64,000 nucleotides of DNA from Taudactylus pleione. Its lineage: Eukaryota; Chordata; Amphibia; Anura; Myobatrachidae. The position numbers were made by a program, and so were the translations under genes. How positions within the stretch are numbered: the stretch's first letter is position 1; each line of letters starts with the position of its first letter. This document shows positions 45,831 to 56,749 of the stretch, piece by piece. The stretch spans positions 26,407,501 to 26,471,500 of the forward strand of contig JAUIMM010000178.1 in NCBI GenBank assembly GCA_031769625.1, given 5' to 3'. Under the pieces are notes generated by a model, which did not search any database, was not told where the DNA came from, and was given only the letters and a program-made list of their open reading frames with translations.

Positions 45831-46124
45831 CTACATTTATCTATACTCTCATGGGGAGCACCTCCACACTTTACAATATTTTTGCTTGACACCTATACTA
45901 GGGTTTGATATTTATAATTGTGGATTTTCATTATTCTTTTGACTAATTATATCCAATATATTATATCCTGTGCGCAAACTATATCCCCCTATTCCCCCCT
46001 TCCCTGGTCATTTATACCAGTCCTGATTATATTGTCCAGAATCAATGAGTTTTGAATACATGTACCTGTTACAATGAGTGTAATATGAATTTCCACGTAA
46101 TATGAGAACTTTGGAGCTTTGGGC

Positions 46125-46380
46125 ATTTTAAGAGAGGAGGGATCCTGTGTGCAGACTTATTGCAGGACCCCTCCTCTCCGGTGGTGCCATGTCGGCCATG
46201 AATGCAGAAGTGCCATAACCTACTGCACATGTGAGTCACCAGGAAAATGGCCGCCGCACTCTGGAGACAACGGACAGGTAAGTATAAAGGCTATAATGGG
46301 TGCAGGGTGTGCATTGTGGGCCCCCCTGGACCAGGGGTTCATGTGCACCACACATCTGCACCCATTATAGATACCCATGG
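46125..46380 (+). repeat. Repeat of about 255 bp, first of an inverted pair
   Basis: Contains CTCTGGAGACAACGGACAGG, TAAGTATA, GGGTGCAGGGTGTGCA, CCTGGACCAGGGGTTC and CATTATAGATAC. The same blocks, reverse-complemented, are at 46512-46845. A third diverged copy is near 27590-27740. Confidence 0.7.
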
Positions 46381-46511
46381 CTTTGGTCTCTCCAGTTCCT
46401 GCATGAGCATATATGTAGTCTATCCCATTAAGGAAGATGAAGGCACTATGTAGAGATGAGCAATGCTACAGATTAAATTTCATGGTAGAACAAGCTGCTT
46501 CACTGTGGTAC

Positions 46512-46845
46512 ACATTGGCATATCTATAATGGGTTCAGTGTGTATGGTGCATACGGGCCCCTGGGTCCATGAGGGCCCACATCATACACCCTGCACCTAT
46601 GTTTAATACTTACCTCTCTGGAGTCCCATGTTGGTGCTGCAGCAACAGCAGAAATCATGGGGAAAATGGCACAGTGGCCATATTTCCTGAGTTTTACACA
46701 TGCACAGTAGAGAAATAACAAGAAATGTGGTGTGACCGCCATAATCTCAGAGACAATACAAGAGTCTACTGCACCGCAGAAAGTTGGGGGCTCGCATGTA
46801 GTCTGCACATGGCCCCTCCTTTCTTTAAAAGTGACTGGTGGCACA
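46512..46845 (-). repeat. Repeat of about 330 bp, second of the inverted pair
   Basis: Read on the minus strand: GGACTCCAGAGAGGTAAGTA, GTGCAGGGTGTATGATGTGG, GGACCCAGGGGCCC, CCCATTATAGATATGCC. It is more diverged than a recent duplication would be, so the two are probably independent insertions of one family. Confidence 0.7.
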
Positions 46846-47202
46846 GAGTTTTGTCTATACAATCAACTGTATTTGTAAATTCCCATTTCACAAAATTGAT
46901 GATCTAAAAATCAGTGGCGGGCAACAGGTTGCCAATTAGCTACCAGCAGGTCAGTAAAATTTCACCTGCAGCCCCAGCTCTGTGCACCTGCTCTACTTTG
47001 TTACAATGCAGATATTAAGACTGATAAGGAGCAGTTAGTATCCACATCTTGTGACCTCCATTGCACAATATGTAATCTTAAAACAATATAATTTTACCTG
47101 CATTCTACTCCTCAACATTTCCACAATATGTCATTTAAATATGATTTTATTCCAATATTTTTTTATACATATTTAAGGGCATCCTTGACTATACTTCTTT
47201 AT
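46846..47202. other. AT-rich sequence, nothing recognised
   Basis: No coding or repeat signal found. Confidence 0.4.
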
Positions 47203-47214
47203 TATTATTGAAAT

Positions 47215-48101
47215 TTCAACATAGAAAAAAGAAAAACTTGATGCACCATACAACCATTAATAATTATGCAAGGTTTTTGGCATAAATTTGGGCAAAGTTA
47301 TGAGCTTACCCACCATTGTCAAGGTAACCTCCATTGGGTAAGTCCCTAATACTATGAGGGTTCATGTCTGGGGCATGGGGCACCTCCAAACCACCCCAGC
47401 CAAGCCACCCCAGGGAACCATACAAAATAGAATAAAACATAGCAGTGAAGTGTTAGGTAAGTGAGAGTGGCTTAGTGTGGAAAGTGTTAGAAAAAATGAA
47501 AAATAAATGTGTGAAAACGTAACATAAACAAAAAAACAAACATAGAGTGATATAAAGTGTTATAAGTAAGTGTTAAGTGGTGTGGTGAGGTCCAGCCAGA
47601 GCAGTTCAAGGGGCCCCATGCCACAAAATTCACCCCATAACTGACTAGCTCCATAGTACTAAATGTAAGACCTACATGTGTTTAGTACTATGGAGCTAGT
47701 CAGTTATGGGGTGAATTTTGGGGCATGGGGCCCCTTGAACTGCTCTGGCTGGACCTCTTTGGGGCATCACCACTTAACTTATTTTTAGCACTTTACTGCT
47801 ATTGTTTATATTCTTTTGTGTGTTGCCCTGGGGTGGCTTGGCTGTGGTGGTTTGGGGATGCCCCACACCCCAGACATGAACCCCCATAGTGTTAGGGACT
47901 TACCCGATGAGGTTACCTTGACGATGGTGGGTAAGCTCATAACTTTGGCCAAATTTATACCAAAAACCTTGCACAATTATTAATGGTTGTATGGTGCATA
48001 AAGTTTTTCTTTTTTCTATGTTGTAATATTAAGTCTCAGCTATGTAGCACATCCCACTAGAAAGAGCTAGGGTGTGCAGTCCAGGCCCCCTTTCCCCAAA
48101 A
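47215..48101 (+). mobile_element. Foldback retroelement with 12-bp target duplication and a 77-bp central hairpin
   Basis: TATTATTGAAAT lies at 47203-47214 and 48102-48113. The outer arms (47215-47400 and about 47815-48025) are inverted copies. At the centre, 47587-47663 and 47681-47757 are 77-bp inverted copies with one mismatch around a 17-base loop. The right end has a single-copy tail ending GTGTGCAGTCCAGGCCCCC, which corresponds to the tail of the element at 10224-11177; internal blocks also match. No protein encoded. Confidence 0.8.
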
Positions 48102-48113
48102 TATTATTGAAAT

Positions 48114-49699
48114 ATGCCTGCTATTATTATAATTGACCTATGAAGGTATTATGACTGTGACACAATGTATACTTATTACTATAATATACATGCTTGCCCA
48201 AATAATAGGTTTTCTGTCTTAATTGCCATTGCTTAAGTATAAGACCATTCAGTTTGTACTATAAAGTTCTAGCCATAGACACCTGCTGCATGTTTCATGT
48301 GAATAGTGACAAACGCATAAAATTCTATAAGACACCATATACTGTATGTTTGTCATACATATTGCTAAAGTCAACCTATTATTGGCCATGCACACTGTCA
48401 ATCACAATATATAAGCCACAATTAGCAGATCAATTTATATAATCTCAGACTGGTAGAGGTTTCAGTAGACTGAACGGTGAACAAGCCCCCATAGCGGCAA
48501 AACGCGTGTCCATCTGGGATCCTGTCAGAGCTGATGGGAACTTTCACAGAGGAATATCGATCCTCATACTTACCACATACAGGTAATTTCTATCTCTCTT
48601 CACCGCCCTTCTATCTGGTCCAACAGTGGTTCTCAGCAATGCTATTCAACAGAGACAATGTCGGCTAAACTATTTGGAAAACAGAAGTGTTATTACCTTC
48701 TTTCTCTGCCTCATTTCATCCCAGATCCTCCAAACAACTGTTCACTGCCCAGGCACATGACTGGAGCTATGGATCAACGTGTTTTGGAGATACGACATCT
48801 CTTTTACTTTACAATAAACAAAACACCATCTTATACAAAGACTTTCTCTAGTGCTGATCAATTTTTCTATTATTGTCAGATCTGTTACAGATTTGAATCT
48901 AACTATATGCAAATCAATTATTTGATACTAATAGATTCATTGTTATGTATGAATGTACCAGAAACTGTGTATATTTTAGTACCACATTACACTTGTTACA
49001 CAGCTTCCATTTATGAATACAATCATGCTAATTAGTAAACTTTGTGTATGATTTGCATGTTTTCATCAACTGAGAGAGGATGCTCACCTGTACATACTAA
49101 TTGCAATTCACCTAGTTTGGATATATTACTAAATATTAGAACTATATATATTCTACCTGCTGCCACTATCTCTAAACCCAAAGGAGTATGAGAATTTACG
49201 TAATATTTTTACCTGAGATTCAGAGGTGATGCACAACATATTTACTAGATGTTTATTACAATATTAATAAAATTTCATGTCCTGTTATCTTTTAAAACAA
49301 ATATATTTTTCTTGTTTTTCACATATATTTTGATTTCTATTCATGTGTTTGTTATCTGATAAAAATTGAGAGAACATACCCTTTTTTGTTTACAAGTCTT
49401 TTTATTTTGATGTAATAATAATTATATACTGTATTCTTGCTGCTAAATCTTTTAATTGATAATTATTAAAATGTATTATTTTAAATGTATCATTTTCTAC
49501 CTAAAAGTTTCCCCCAAAAGGGGTTTTTATTTTATTCTGCCTTTGCAGGATACCCTTGGTATATATCTATACTCTCTCACTAACCAAGGAGATCACTACC
49601 AACATTTGGATCTAAACTTTATTATTTTTAATATCATTATTTCTGTATTTGTTGGCTAACTATATCTATGTAATTGCTAAATCTCCTGTGCAGGATTTA
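48114..49699. other. AT-rich repeat-like sequence with a degenerate ribozyme-like block
   Basis: AAGCCCCCATAGCGGCAAAACGCGTGTCC (48484-48512 region) resembles the 3' half of the hammerhead-like motif (AAAA for GAAA, then CGCGTGTC), but no CUGANGA core is seen. The rest has no recognised frame; the 125-codon frame at 48658-49035 has no known similarity. Confidence 0.35.
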
Positions 49700-49815
49700 A
49701 ACCTTTTCTTTTGCACTATAGGCAAACTCTCAACTCTTCTGGTGGCATTAGATGCAGAAAAAGCCTTCAACAGGGTTCAATTGACTTATATGTGCCATAC
49801 ACTACAGAAGGATAA
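49700..49815 (+). pseudogene. Small L1/Tx1-like reverse transcriptase fragment
   Basis: The translation LLVALDAEKAFNRVQLTYMC matches reverse transcriptase palm motif A of L1-type LINEs (LDAEKAFDRV), with the first catalytic Asp present. The preceding sequence up to about 49540 may belong to the same domain but is too decayed to assign. Flanking domains are missing. Confidence 0.6.
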
Positions 49816-49909
49816 GAGTAGGAGGAAAGAAAGACTGCACTAGTCATCTGTTTATGAAACCTCACAGACCCATACTGATATATTTATATCTCACAAGACT
49901 ATTGATATA

Positions 49910-50401
49910 GGACCTGATTCAGCAAGGATTGCAATTGCAAAGCTGCATGCAGGCAGCTTTGCAATTGCAACCATTCCAAAAAAGCAAATGCAGCAGGAGA
50001 TGTATGACACCCCCTGCTGCATGTGCGATCCCAGCACTGCGAAGGAGGTCGCAGACTGGCATCACCATCACGACCACCGGTGGTCGATGGTCATGATGGT
50101 GGGCGGCCAGCCAGCTTGCGAGCCCAGCAGACTTCGTACGTCCACGCAGTCCCTGGGCTGGCCACTCCCGGAAAAACGGGATGGACACGCCCTGTTTCCG
50201 GAAATGCCGGCCGACCCAGCCCCCACATTACACCTTAAATGCCTCTGCCTGTCAATCAGGCAGAGGCATTCAAGGGCTTGCGTGCATTTTATCAGGATCC
50301 ATTTTGCTTACTCACAGAATGGGTCCTGTGCACATGCAGATTCCCGATAATCGGGAATCTGCGTTCAGCAGTGCACTTGCTTGCACTGCTAGATCAGGCC
50401 C
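49910..50401. mobile_element. GGGCCTGATTC palindromic element, copy E (3-bp TSD ATA)
   Basis: Left end GGACCTGATTCAGCAAGG, right end CTAGATCAGGCCC, flanked by ATA on both sides (49907-49909, 50402-50404). Local hairpins include TTGCAATTGCAAAGCTGCATGC with its partner, ACCACCGGTGGT, ATGCCTCTGCCTGTCAATCAGGCAGAGGCAT-type, and ATTCCCGATAATCGGGAAT. The interior is a different subfamily from copies A-C. Confidence 0.8.
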
Positions 50402-50404
50402 ATA

Positions 50405-50727
50405 GTGTAACTCCTGATACAGGAATTGGCGCTGTCCACCTAGTTTCTGATGAAAGAATGATGTGGTGGCCATGTCACTGTACACTAAATAAAAGTTTGG
50501 ATGATTTTTAAATTATAGATCTGTTATTACATGTCTCTATGGGTGAATGTTATGTGCCAATATATATGGGCATCATATTATATTACACTCAGACTTTCTT
50601 ATCGATGGATGCAGGCCCGGGCCAAGCCTAATTATTTTGGTAAGTGCATATATATTTTTGGTGCTCCTTAGTGGAAAAAGTACACAGATAAAGTTGAAGG
50701 ACTATGGGCCTATTTATCAAGGTGGTT
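50405..50727. other. Unassigned sequence
   Basis: CAGGCCCGGGCCAAGCCTAA near 50612 could be the left end of a hAT-type element containing the following minisatellite; no right end was identified. Confidence 0.35.
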
Positions 50728-50993
50728 TTGCAAGACATCAGCACCCAATACATAATTATGCCACAAAGCAGTGCCCCAACACATAATATGCCACATAACA
50801 GTGCCCCAACACATAATTTCACAAAACATCAGTCCCCCAACACAGATTCTTTTCACAATAAACTATGCCACATATCAGTGCCCCAATACATAATTATGCC
50901 ACACAACAGTGCCACAATACATAATTATGCCACACAACAGTGCCACAATACATAATTATGCCACATAACAGTGCCACAATACATAATTATGTG
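50728..50993. repeat. 31-bp minisatellite, CAGTGCCACAATACATAATT type
   Basis: About eight units of CAGTGCC(A/C)CAATACATAATT + ATGCCACACAA. Reverse-complemented, the unit equals that of the array at 24796-25045. The 83-codon frame across it is a by-product. Confidence 0.85.
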
Positions 50994-52277
50994 ACACATG
51001 AGAAAACAGATCTCTGTGGGAAGCATAGTATCCAAGCCCAACCCCTAGTCTCTCAGCACAGGAAGTGGAATGGCACAACCCTCCTCCAATCCAAATGACT
51101 CTCATCTGGAGGTTAGCATGGCACTCCAATAAGGGTCTGGGTGCATTTTTCCATTTGCAAAATGGCAGGGAGGAGCGCCCTGCTAAACCAACCTGACATG
51201 AACCTACACATCATACACCTGTTTCTAAATCTAATAAACACCTTTGTATACTCAGAGCATCCAATATGCCTATTCACCTCCACTCCCATTTACCCCATCA
51301 AACTCTTTTACCCATCCTGTCAGAGTCATTTAACCCATTTAGCAACCATTACCCACCCCACCCATCACACATTCCCTTCAAGAATCCACAAATCACTTAA
51401 TCCCCTATTAAACCATTCCCTCAAGAACCAATCAATCCCCCCCTGAGAATCTGTTAACCTACTCCTCTCCATTCCATTATCATTTCACCCTCCCTTAACA
51501 CTTTCATCCACCCTTCCAGCTCCTATAACAGCACCCAGCACCTATTCACCAATTAACACCCCAACTCAGCTCAGATTAACCCATTCATTAATCACTTCAT
51601 CCTCCCAGCACACATTAACACATTCACTCACCCTGTCAGCACTCATTATCTCCTCAAAACACAGACACATATATCCACACAAACACACATATATACATAC
51701 ATACATACATACATAAACATACATACATTATTTCACCTCACCAAGGAGAAGTAATTCGGTAGCAGCTCCTTGTTTCTGAAGTTTGGGAGGGGCAGGCTTG
51801 GACTCTAAGGTTAGAAGGAGAGGACCTGAGGAGCTGGAAGGGGTGGTCGCTACACTGCCTGCATGTTCCATATCACTGACTGTCACTGAATGCAGATACT
51901 GTACCTGACAGCCAGTAAGGTTCTTCTATTAAGCCTCCAAACCTCTCCCTATCCCCTGGCATCACACTGCAGTCCACTCTGCAGTCGGTGAAATGGAACA
52001 TGCAGACAGTGTGGTGCCCACCCCTTATCTGTCATCAAGTCTTCTCCTCCTGCAGTACTTGCAGTCTCAGTCTGTTGCAGACTACAGAGAGAGCCAGCAC
52101 CCTCAGTGTAGCACCTTACTTGGCTACATACCCAGCATAATGATAGGGCTGGCTTTCATGGCTGTGTATGAAAAACTCACTGTCCCTCCTTCCACAACCA
52201 TTGGCATAATCCTAGATGTTCATATCAACTCAGGGGAAATGATGCATTTGTTTGTTTTGGATGTAGAATATATAGAT
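50994..52277. other. C-rich repeat-like sequence with (CATA)n
   Basis: 51200-51680 is strongly C-over-G skewed, with loose ACCCATT(C/A)A words; (CATA)n at 51690-51724. GCTACACTGCCTGCATGTTCCA (51850) faces its complement TGGAACATGCAGACAGTGTGG (51992). No gene recognised. Confidence 0.4.
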
Positions 52278-52733
52278 TGTGCCCAAAACACTAAAAAGGT
52301 TGTCAATGGGAAATATATATGCCCCAGGCTTTTAGTTTCTGTCTGGTAGACAGAAAATGATTAACATCCTTGATTGCCAGACCACCTGTGAGAGGCTGAT
52401 AAAGGTTGTGTCAGTCTCTCACTGCCTAAGGATCAGGTTAGAGTTCTGTTCAGAGACCGTGATTATTGAATGATAGTGCTGTGCTAAAGACTACTGTTTT
52501 GTGAGAGGGACATTTGGTCCTTCCACTTAAAGAGAGATAATAATATTTTTTAGTTAGATCCTGGGCAGGCCTGGATTTAATTTTATGTTTTGTTTATTTT
52601 TGTGCTGCTAATAAAACTGGGACAAGTTCCTGCAGCTAAAGTGCTGGACTGGTGTACTACTACTTAGCTGCTGCATCACAAGTGCACCCATTTACCCCAG
52701 GAGATGGCACCCTTGCCCTGATGTTGTCACACA
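52278..52733 (+). repeat. 5' LTR of the Ty3/gypsy element
   Basis: Starts TGTGCCCAAAACACTAAAAA and ends TTGTCACACA, with TG...CA ends. Its first 200 bp align with 61545-61750 (shared GGGAAATATATATGCCC, TTGATTGCCAGA, CACCTGTGA). A likely polyadenylation signal, TAATAAAACTGG, is at 52608. Confidence 0.75.
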
Positions 52734-52750
52734 TGGTGCATAATGCAAGC
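52734..52750 (+). other. Putative primer-binding site
   Basis: TGGTGCATAATGCAAGC follows the LTR directly and starts with TGG, the complement of a tRNA CCA end. The matching tRNA was not identified. Confidence 0.45.
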
Positions 52751-52913
52751 AAGCATTGCACTTAAATTGCAGCCATTAAAACTATGTGGAAATTTTGTAA
52801 AGTGACAGACACATGTAAAGTGACAGACACACTCATAGTGTGAACTTCTAGGTGATGTCATCATCAGATGCCTAGAAACCAGATTCTGGTTCTCTCCTGT
52901 CCCAAGAGATAAC

Positions 52914-53515
52914 ATGGAGGACATAGTTATGAACTTTCTACAGACTACCTCTGTGCAGCAGGATTCCTTTAATTGGCCATTGAGGTGATTGACAGCACCA
53001 AGACTGTGAGGCCTTAAAAGAGGTGGTGCAGCATCTAACAGCCCTGTCTGGAAATGCTTCCTCAGATGTCTCAAATAGAACCACTTCCACACAGGCTAGT
53101 CATTTTCTGCAAAAGAAAACAAATAGTGATGATGTTGAAGCCTATTTAGCTTTCAAAAGAAAAACTGAGAGGGAAAGTGACCTAAAAATCAGTTGGAAGG
53201 GCTTTTGGTGCCCTTCCTGTCAGGAAATTGCAAAAGGTATATTTGATTTTATCCTTATGGATGGCAAGTACTATATCAAACTATAAGGATTATAACATAC
53301 TAAAAACTGAAATTCTAACTAGTTTAGGTGTTACAATTACTGTTCAAGCACAACAAGTTCATCACTGAGGATACCAAGTGGATAAACCTCCCTGCTCTCA
53401 AATTCTTGACCTCATCCATCTTACAAAGAAGTGGCTACAGTCAGAGACTCTAACAGGGCCACAAAAGGTGGAAATGGTCATTATGGACCAATATCTTAGT
53501 GAACCTGCCTGGAGT
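52914..53515 (+). pseudogene. Ty3/gypsy gag pseudogene
   Basis: An ATG at 52914 opens MEDIVMNFLQTTSVQQDSFN. After a frameshift near 52985-53023 come DDVEAYLAFKRKTERES (53124-53180), then KTEILTSLGVTITVQAQQVHH and DLIHLTKKWLQSETLTGPQK. These match the SCAN-like gag capsid region of vertebrate Ty3/gypsy elements in order and spacing. A stop at about 53370 and frameshifts break it. Similarity ends near 53515; the protease and the zinc knuckle were not found before the nested LINE starts. Confidence 0.75.
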
Positions 53516-53939
53516 TCTGTGCAAGTAGGTGAGCCACGGGGACCATAAAACAGAGCAGCTTGTGTAAATGGTGGAGAGGTACAGAATGTGGCAGCTGAGG
53601 AACTGTTGAGTGCACCTGAACAGCCCCTAGTCCTACAATGCTGACGCTGCCCCTGGAGGTCTGGTAGTTGGGGTGGAAGTGCGCTCAGGACCCGGAGAAA
53701 GGGGGCTGCTGGGATGGCTGACCATGTTGATGCTGATGCTGCCCCTGGAGATGAGGTGCTGCATCTGTCCCTGGACTGGGGATTGCGGGAGCAGGCTGCA
53801 ATACAGCCATGGCAGCGGCTGGCTCCTGGCATTGGTGGAGGGAATTATAGCCACAACAGTGGCAGGAATGAGCACTGAACAAGGTATGGGGATCGCAGTT
53901 GGCAACCTAGCCTTGCAAGTGCTTATAGTTGGAAGCTCC

Positions 53940-56512
53940 ATCCATGCAGGGAAAGGTGGCAGAAGCAGGGGAAGAGGGCTGGAGTTAAAGTTAAACTGCA
54001 GCTTTGCCCCCTAAATCCCCATTTACCCAGTTTATTCTTAGCAAATGTTCAGTCCCTTCCCAGTAAATTGGATGATATACAAGTGGATCTCGCAAGCAAG
54101 TACTATTTAAGGAATTGTTCCATTATAAATTTTTCAGAGACTTGGTTAAATAGTTTAGTCTGGGATTCCGCTGTATATCTTATAGAAAGGATATTATTTA
54201 GGGTAGACCGGACTGCGGACTCAGGTAAGCTCAGAGGCTGCGGACTCTATATATCTGAACAATAAGTGGTGTTTTAATGCTACCCTTATTGAGAGTTTCT
54301 GTTCAGCGGATTTAGAATATTTATTGATTAAATGCAGGCCATTTTATTTGACTAGAGAATTTGCAATTGTTATAGTGATAGCTGTTTATATCCCTCCCAC
54401 AGGCAAATGTGGGATGCGCACTGGACACTTTATATAATATTTTAACCAAATTGCAATCTATTTATTTGAATGGTATTTTAATTGTGGCAGGTGATTTTAA
54501 CCAAGCTGATTTAAAAGTGGTACTGTCAAAAAATTTTAAGAATATTATGGTTCCGACTCTGATCAAGTCTACACGTATCTTAAAATGGCCTACAAGACTG
54601 TTGTGTGTCCCGATATGGGAAAATTGGACCATGTTTCCTTTGTTATGATACCTTTGTGTAAGCCCTTGGTCAGACATGTTGGCCTATTAGGAGATCAGTT
54701 TTAGTTTGGCCTAAGGGAGTGACTGAGAGGTTACAGGACCATCTTGCATTTACTAATTGGAAAATGTTAAGAGAGGAATCCATGGTAGAAGGGTCTATAA
54801 ATATTGATCTTCTGACCACTATGGTTTTGGGCTAAATTAGCTGTTGTGTAGAGCATGTGACATTAAGGAAAACATTTAGGGTATTCCCAAATGAGAAACC
54901 ATAGCTAAATAGTGAGATTCATTCCCTATTTAAAGCTCGGAATAGGGCCTTTAAATCCGGTAATAAGGAAGTGTATATAAAGTCAATGTCTGACTTGAGG
55001 AGAGGTATTAAAAGGACCAAAATAGATTATTCGACTAGGATGGAGAATACATTTAATCAATGTAAAGATCCGAAGAGTATGTGGCAGGGGCTACATGATA
55101 TTACTGATTATAAAACTAAAGCGATTGAGTTAAGCGGTGTGAATAGTGCCTTGGTGGAAAACCTGAATATATTTTATTCTAGGTTCGATAAGGAAAATGT
55201 TTCTGAAATCAAGGTCCTGGAAACTCAACCTGAGGAGCTACCCTTAGTGCTAGACGAATTTTCAGTACTGGAGTGCTTGCATAGTGTAATCCTGGGTAAA
55301 GCTGCAGGCCCTGATGGGATTCAGTGGGGGGTTCTAAGAGACTGCTGTGACGAGTTAGCGGGGAGTTTTAAGTCAATATTTAATTTGTCCCTTGCATACT
55401 GTCAAGTTCCCAAATGTTTTAAAGCAGCAACTATTGTCCCTGTTCCAAAACAGGGTGTGCCTAAATGCTTAAATGATTATCACGTGATTGCTCTAACTTC
55501 TAACTTTGTCATGAAATGTATTGAGCGTTTACTGCTGAAACATATTAAATCTCACTTTGCTGCTGAATTTGATCCTTGTCAATTTGCTTATTGGGTAAAT
55601 CGTTCTACAGATTATGCTAGTTTTACAGTTTTACACATGGTGCAGACCCACTTAGAGCAAAAGAGGTCTTATGTTAGAATTTTATTTGTTGATTTTAGTT
55701 CTGCTTTTAATACTATTATTCTGGTGTCTTTGGTTTCTAAGCTTTCTCAGTTAGGTCTAAATGGGTATGGTATGTGCAAATGGGTCTTGAATGATAGATA
55801 GGCCCCAACTGGTTAAGTTAGGGGGATGTGTTTCTGGGGATGTTTTGCTGAAAACCAGTGCCCCACAGGGGTGCGTTTTGAGCCCACTACTATATTCTTT
55901 ATTTACTCATGATTGTGTTTCAACTTCACAGTCTGTTAAGATTGTGAAGTTTGCAGACGACATTGCCATTGTGGGTCTGATAGGAAAAGAGGGGGAGGAA
56001 GCCTATCGGTATGAGGTGCAAAGATTGCTTGAATGGCGTAAGGACAATTGTTTACTACTAAATACCACAAAAACTAAAGAGATGGTAATTGATTTAAAAG
56101 GGCGGATTGTGGATCCAAATTACTAGTGGTTTTAGACTATATGATTATTGAGGAGGTGGATTCCATTAAATTTCTGGGAGTTCATATCTCAAAGGATCTG
56201 ACCTGGTCTCTAAATTCTACATTTGTAGTAAAAAAGGTGCAGTAATGCCTTTTATTTCTGCGGAGACTGAAGGCAGCTTGTTTGAGTATGGAGACACTCC
56301 TAAGTTTTTATCGTCGCATAATAGAGAGTTTCCTGACTTATGGGATTATTATTTGGTTTGGGAATTGTACTGCTGCTGATTGGGGTGCTCTTGAACATGT
56401 GGTCAAGACTGCAAGCAAAATAATAGGTGCAAATTTGCCCCAAATTCAAGATCTGTATGAGAGTAGAGTATTAAAGCGGACTAGAAGTTTTTTTATCTGA
56501 CACTAGTCATCC
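53940..56512 (+). mobile_element. CR1-group LINE (Rex1/L2-like) nested in the gypsy element
   Basis: Carries an apurinic-type endonuclease and a reverse transcriptase in the same orientation as the gypsy host. The 5' limit is uncertain (53.6-53.95 kb): KQGKRAGVKVK-like basic sequence precedes the endonuclease as in related elements. The 3' end is cut within the ORF at about 56512 (reading SDTSHPN), where a MITE-like repeat begins. No 3' UTR or tail is left. Confidence 0.78.
54035..56512 (+). pseudogene. LINE endonuclease-reverse transcriptase pseudogene
   Basis: Endonuclease: ILANVQSLPSKLDDIQVDLA (from about 54035), INFSETWLN with the conserved Glu, VDRTADSGKLRGCGLYI, and IVAGDFNQADLK (54481-54520), where D-N is catalytic. 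Reverse transcriptase: GKAAGPDGIQWGVLRDCC near 55300, NDYHVIALTS, ILFVDFSSAFNTI (first catalytic Asp, about 55680), APQGCVLSPLLYSLFTHD, and VKFADDIAIVGL (about 55945; catalytic FADD kept). The tail reads LLSFYRRIIESFLTYGIIIW. Long frames survive at 54971-55801 and 55791-56126, which overlap by a frameshift. Stops break the endonuclease part (54266, 54648). Confidence 0.85.
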
Positions 56513-56518
56513 CAACTG

Positions 56519-56705
56519 TGGGCTGTATTCAATTAGCATCGAAAACTGAAGTTTTTCACCAAAAAATGGCGATAATTTTGCCTAAAAACAGGCGAAAATG
56601 CAATTGCCATCATTGGCAAAATCGGTCGCAAAATCGGCCAATATCGGCCGATCGGATGGCCGATTTTGCCAACGAAGGCGAAAATGGCCGATTTTGCCTG
56701 TAATT
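56519..56705. repeat. Partial palindromic repeat, GGGCTGTATTCAATTA type
   Basis: Begins GGGCTGTATTCAATTAGCATCG in the middle of the LINE frame. Contains repeated GGCCGATTTTGCC/GGCAAAATCGG words facing each other. A matching right terminal repeat is not found; the copy seems to be cut where the Penelope-like element starts. Confidence 0.55.
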
Positions 56706-56749
56706 ACAATTAATAAATTGTTTAATTGTAAAGGTTCTATCAATCCCCT

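Larger units (their letters stand above)
43533..46016 (+). mobile_element. 2.5-kb foldback retroelement with exact 14-bp target duplication
   Basis: CCAGTCCTGATTAT occurs at 43519-43532 and 46017-46030. Between them, the left arm (43533-44447) is an inverted copy of the right arm (44911-45810) with few differences. The loop (44448-44910) contains a hammerhead-like motif. After the right arm comes a single-copy tail (45811-46016). The right arm ends with the 3' module seen at 5.6 and 21 kb (TAATAAAAGTTA...CATTCGAGTGCCCCCAAC). No protein is encoded. The 14-bp exact duplication and one-sided tail point to target-primed reverse transcription. The inverted 5' half could be a twin-priming-type inversion, or the inverted terminal arrangement known in Penelope-like elements. 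Confidence 0.82.

Noticed and set aside
43533..46016. Long inverted repeat as an assembly artefact
   Set aside because: Arms differ at scattered positions, the tail is one-sided and an exact 14-bp duplication flanks the unit, which an artefact would not create. Long-read confirmation would still be good.
48484..48515. Functional hammerhead at 48.5 kb
   Set aside because: Only the AAAACGCGTGTCC half resembles the motif; no CUGANGA core and no pairing flanks are visible.
50728..50993. Regular repeats that might be read as a CRISPR-like array
   Set aside because: The units are directly adjacent without unique spacers, and the context is a vertebrate genome.
52914..53515. Endogenous retrovirus gag
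   Set aside because: The block order and the reverse transcriptase type downstream fit Ty3/gypsy retrotransposons; no envelope region or retroviral-type features were seen.
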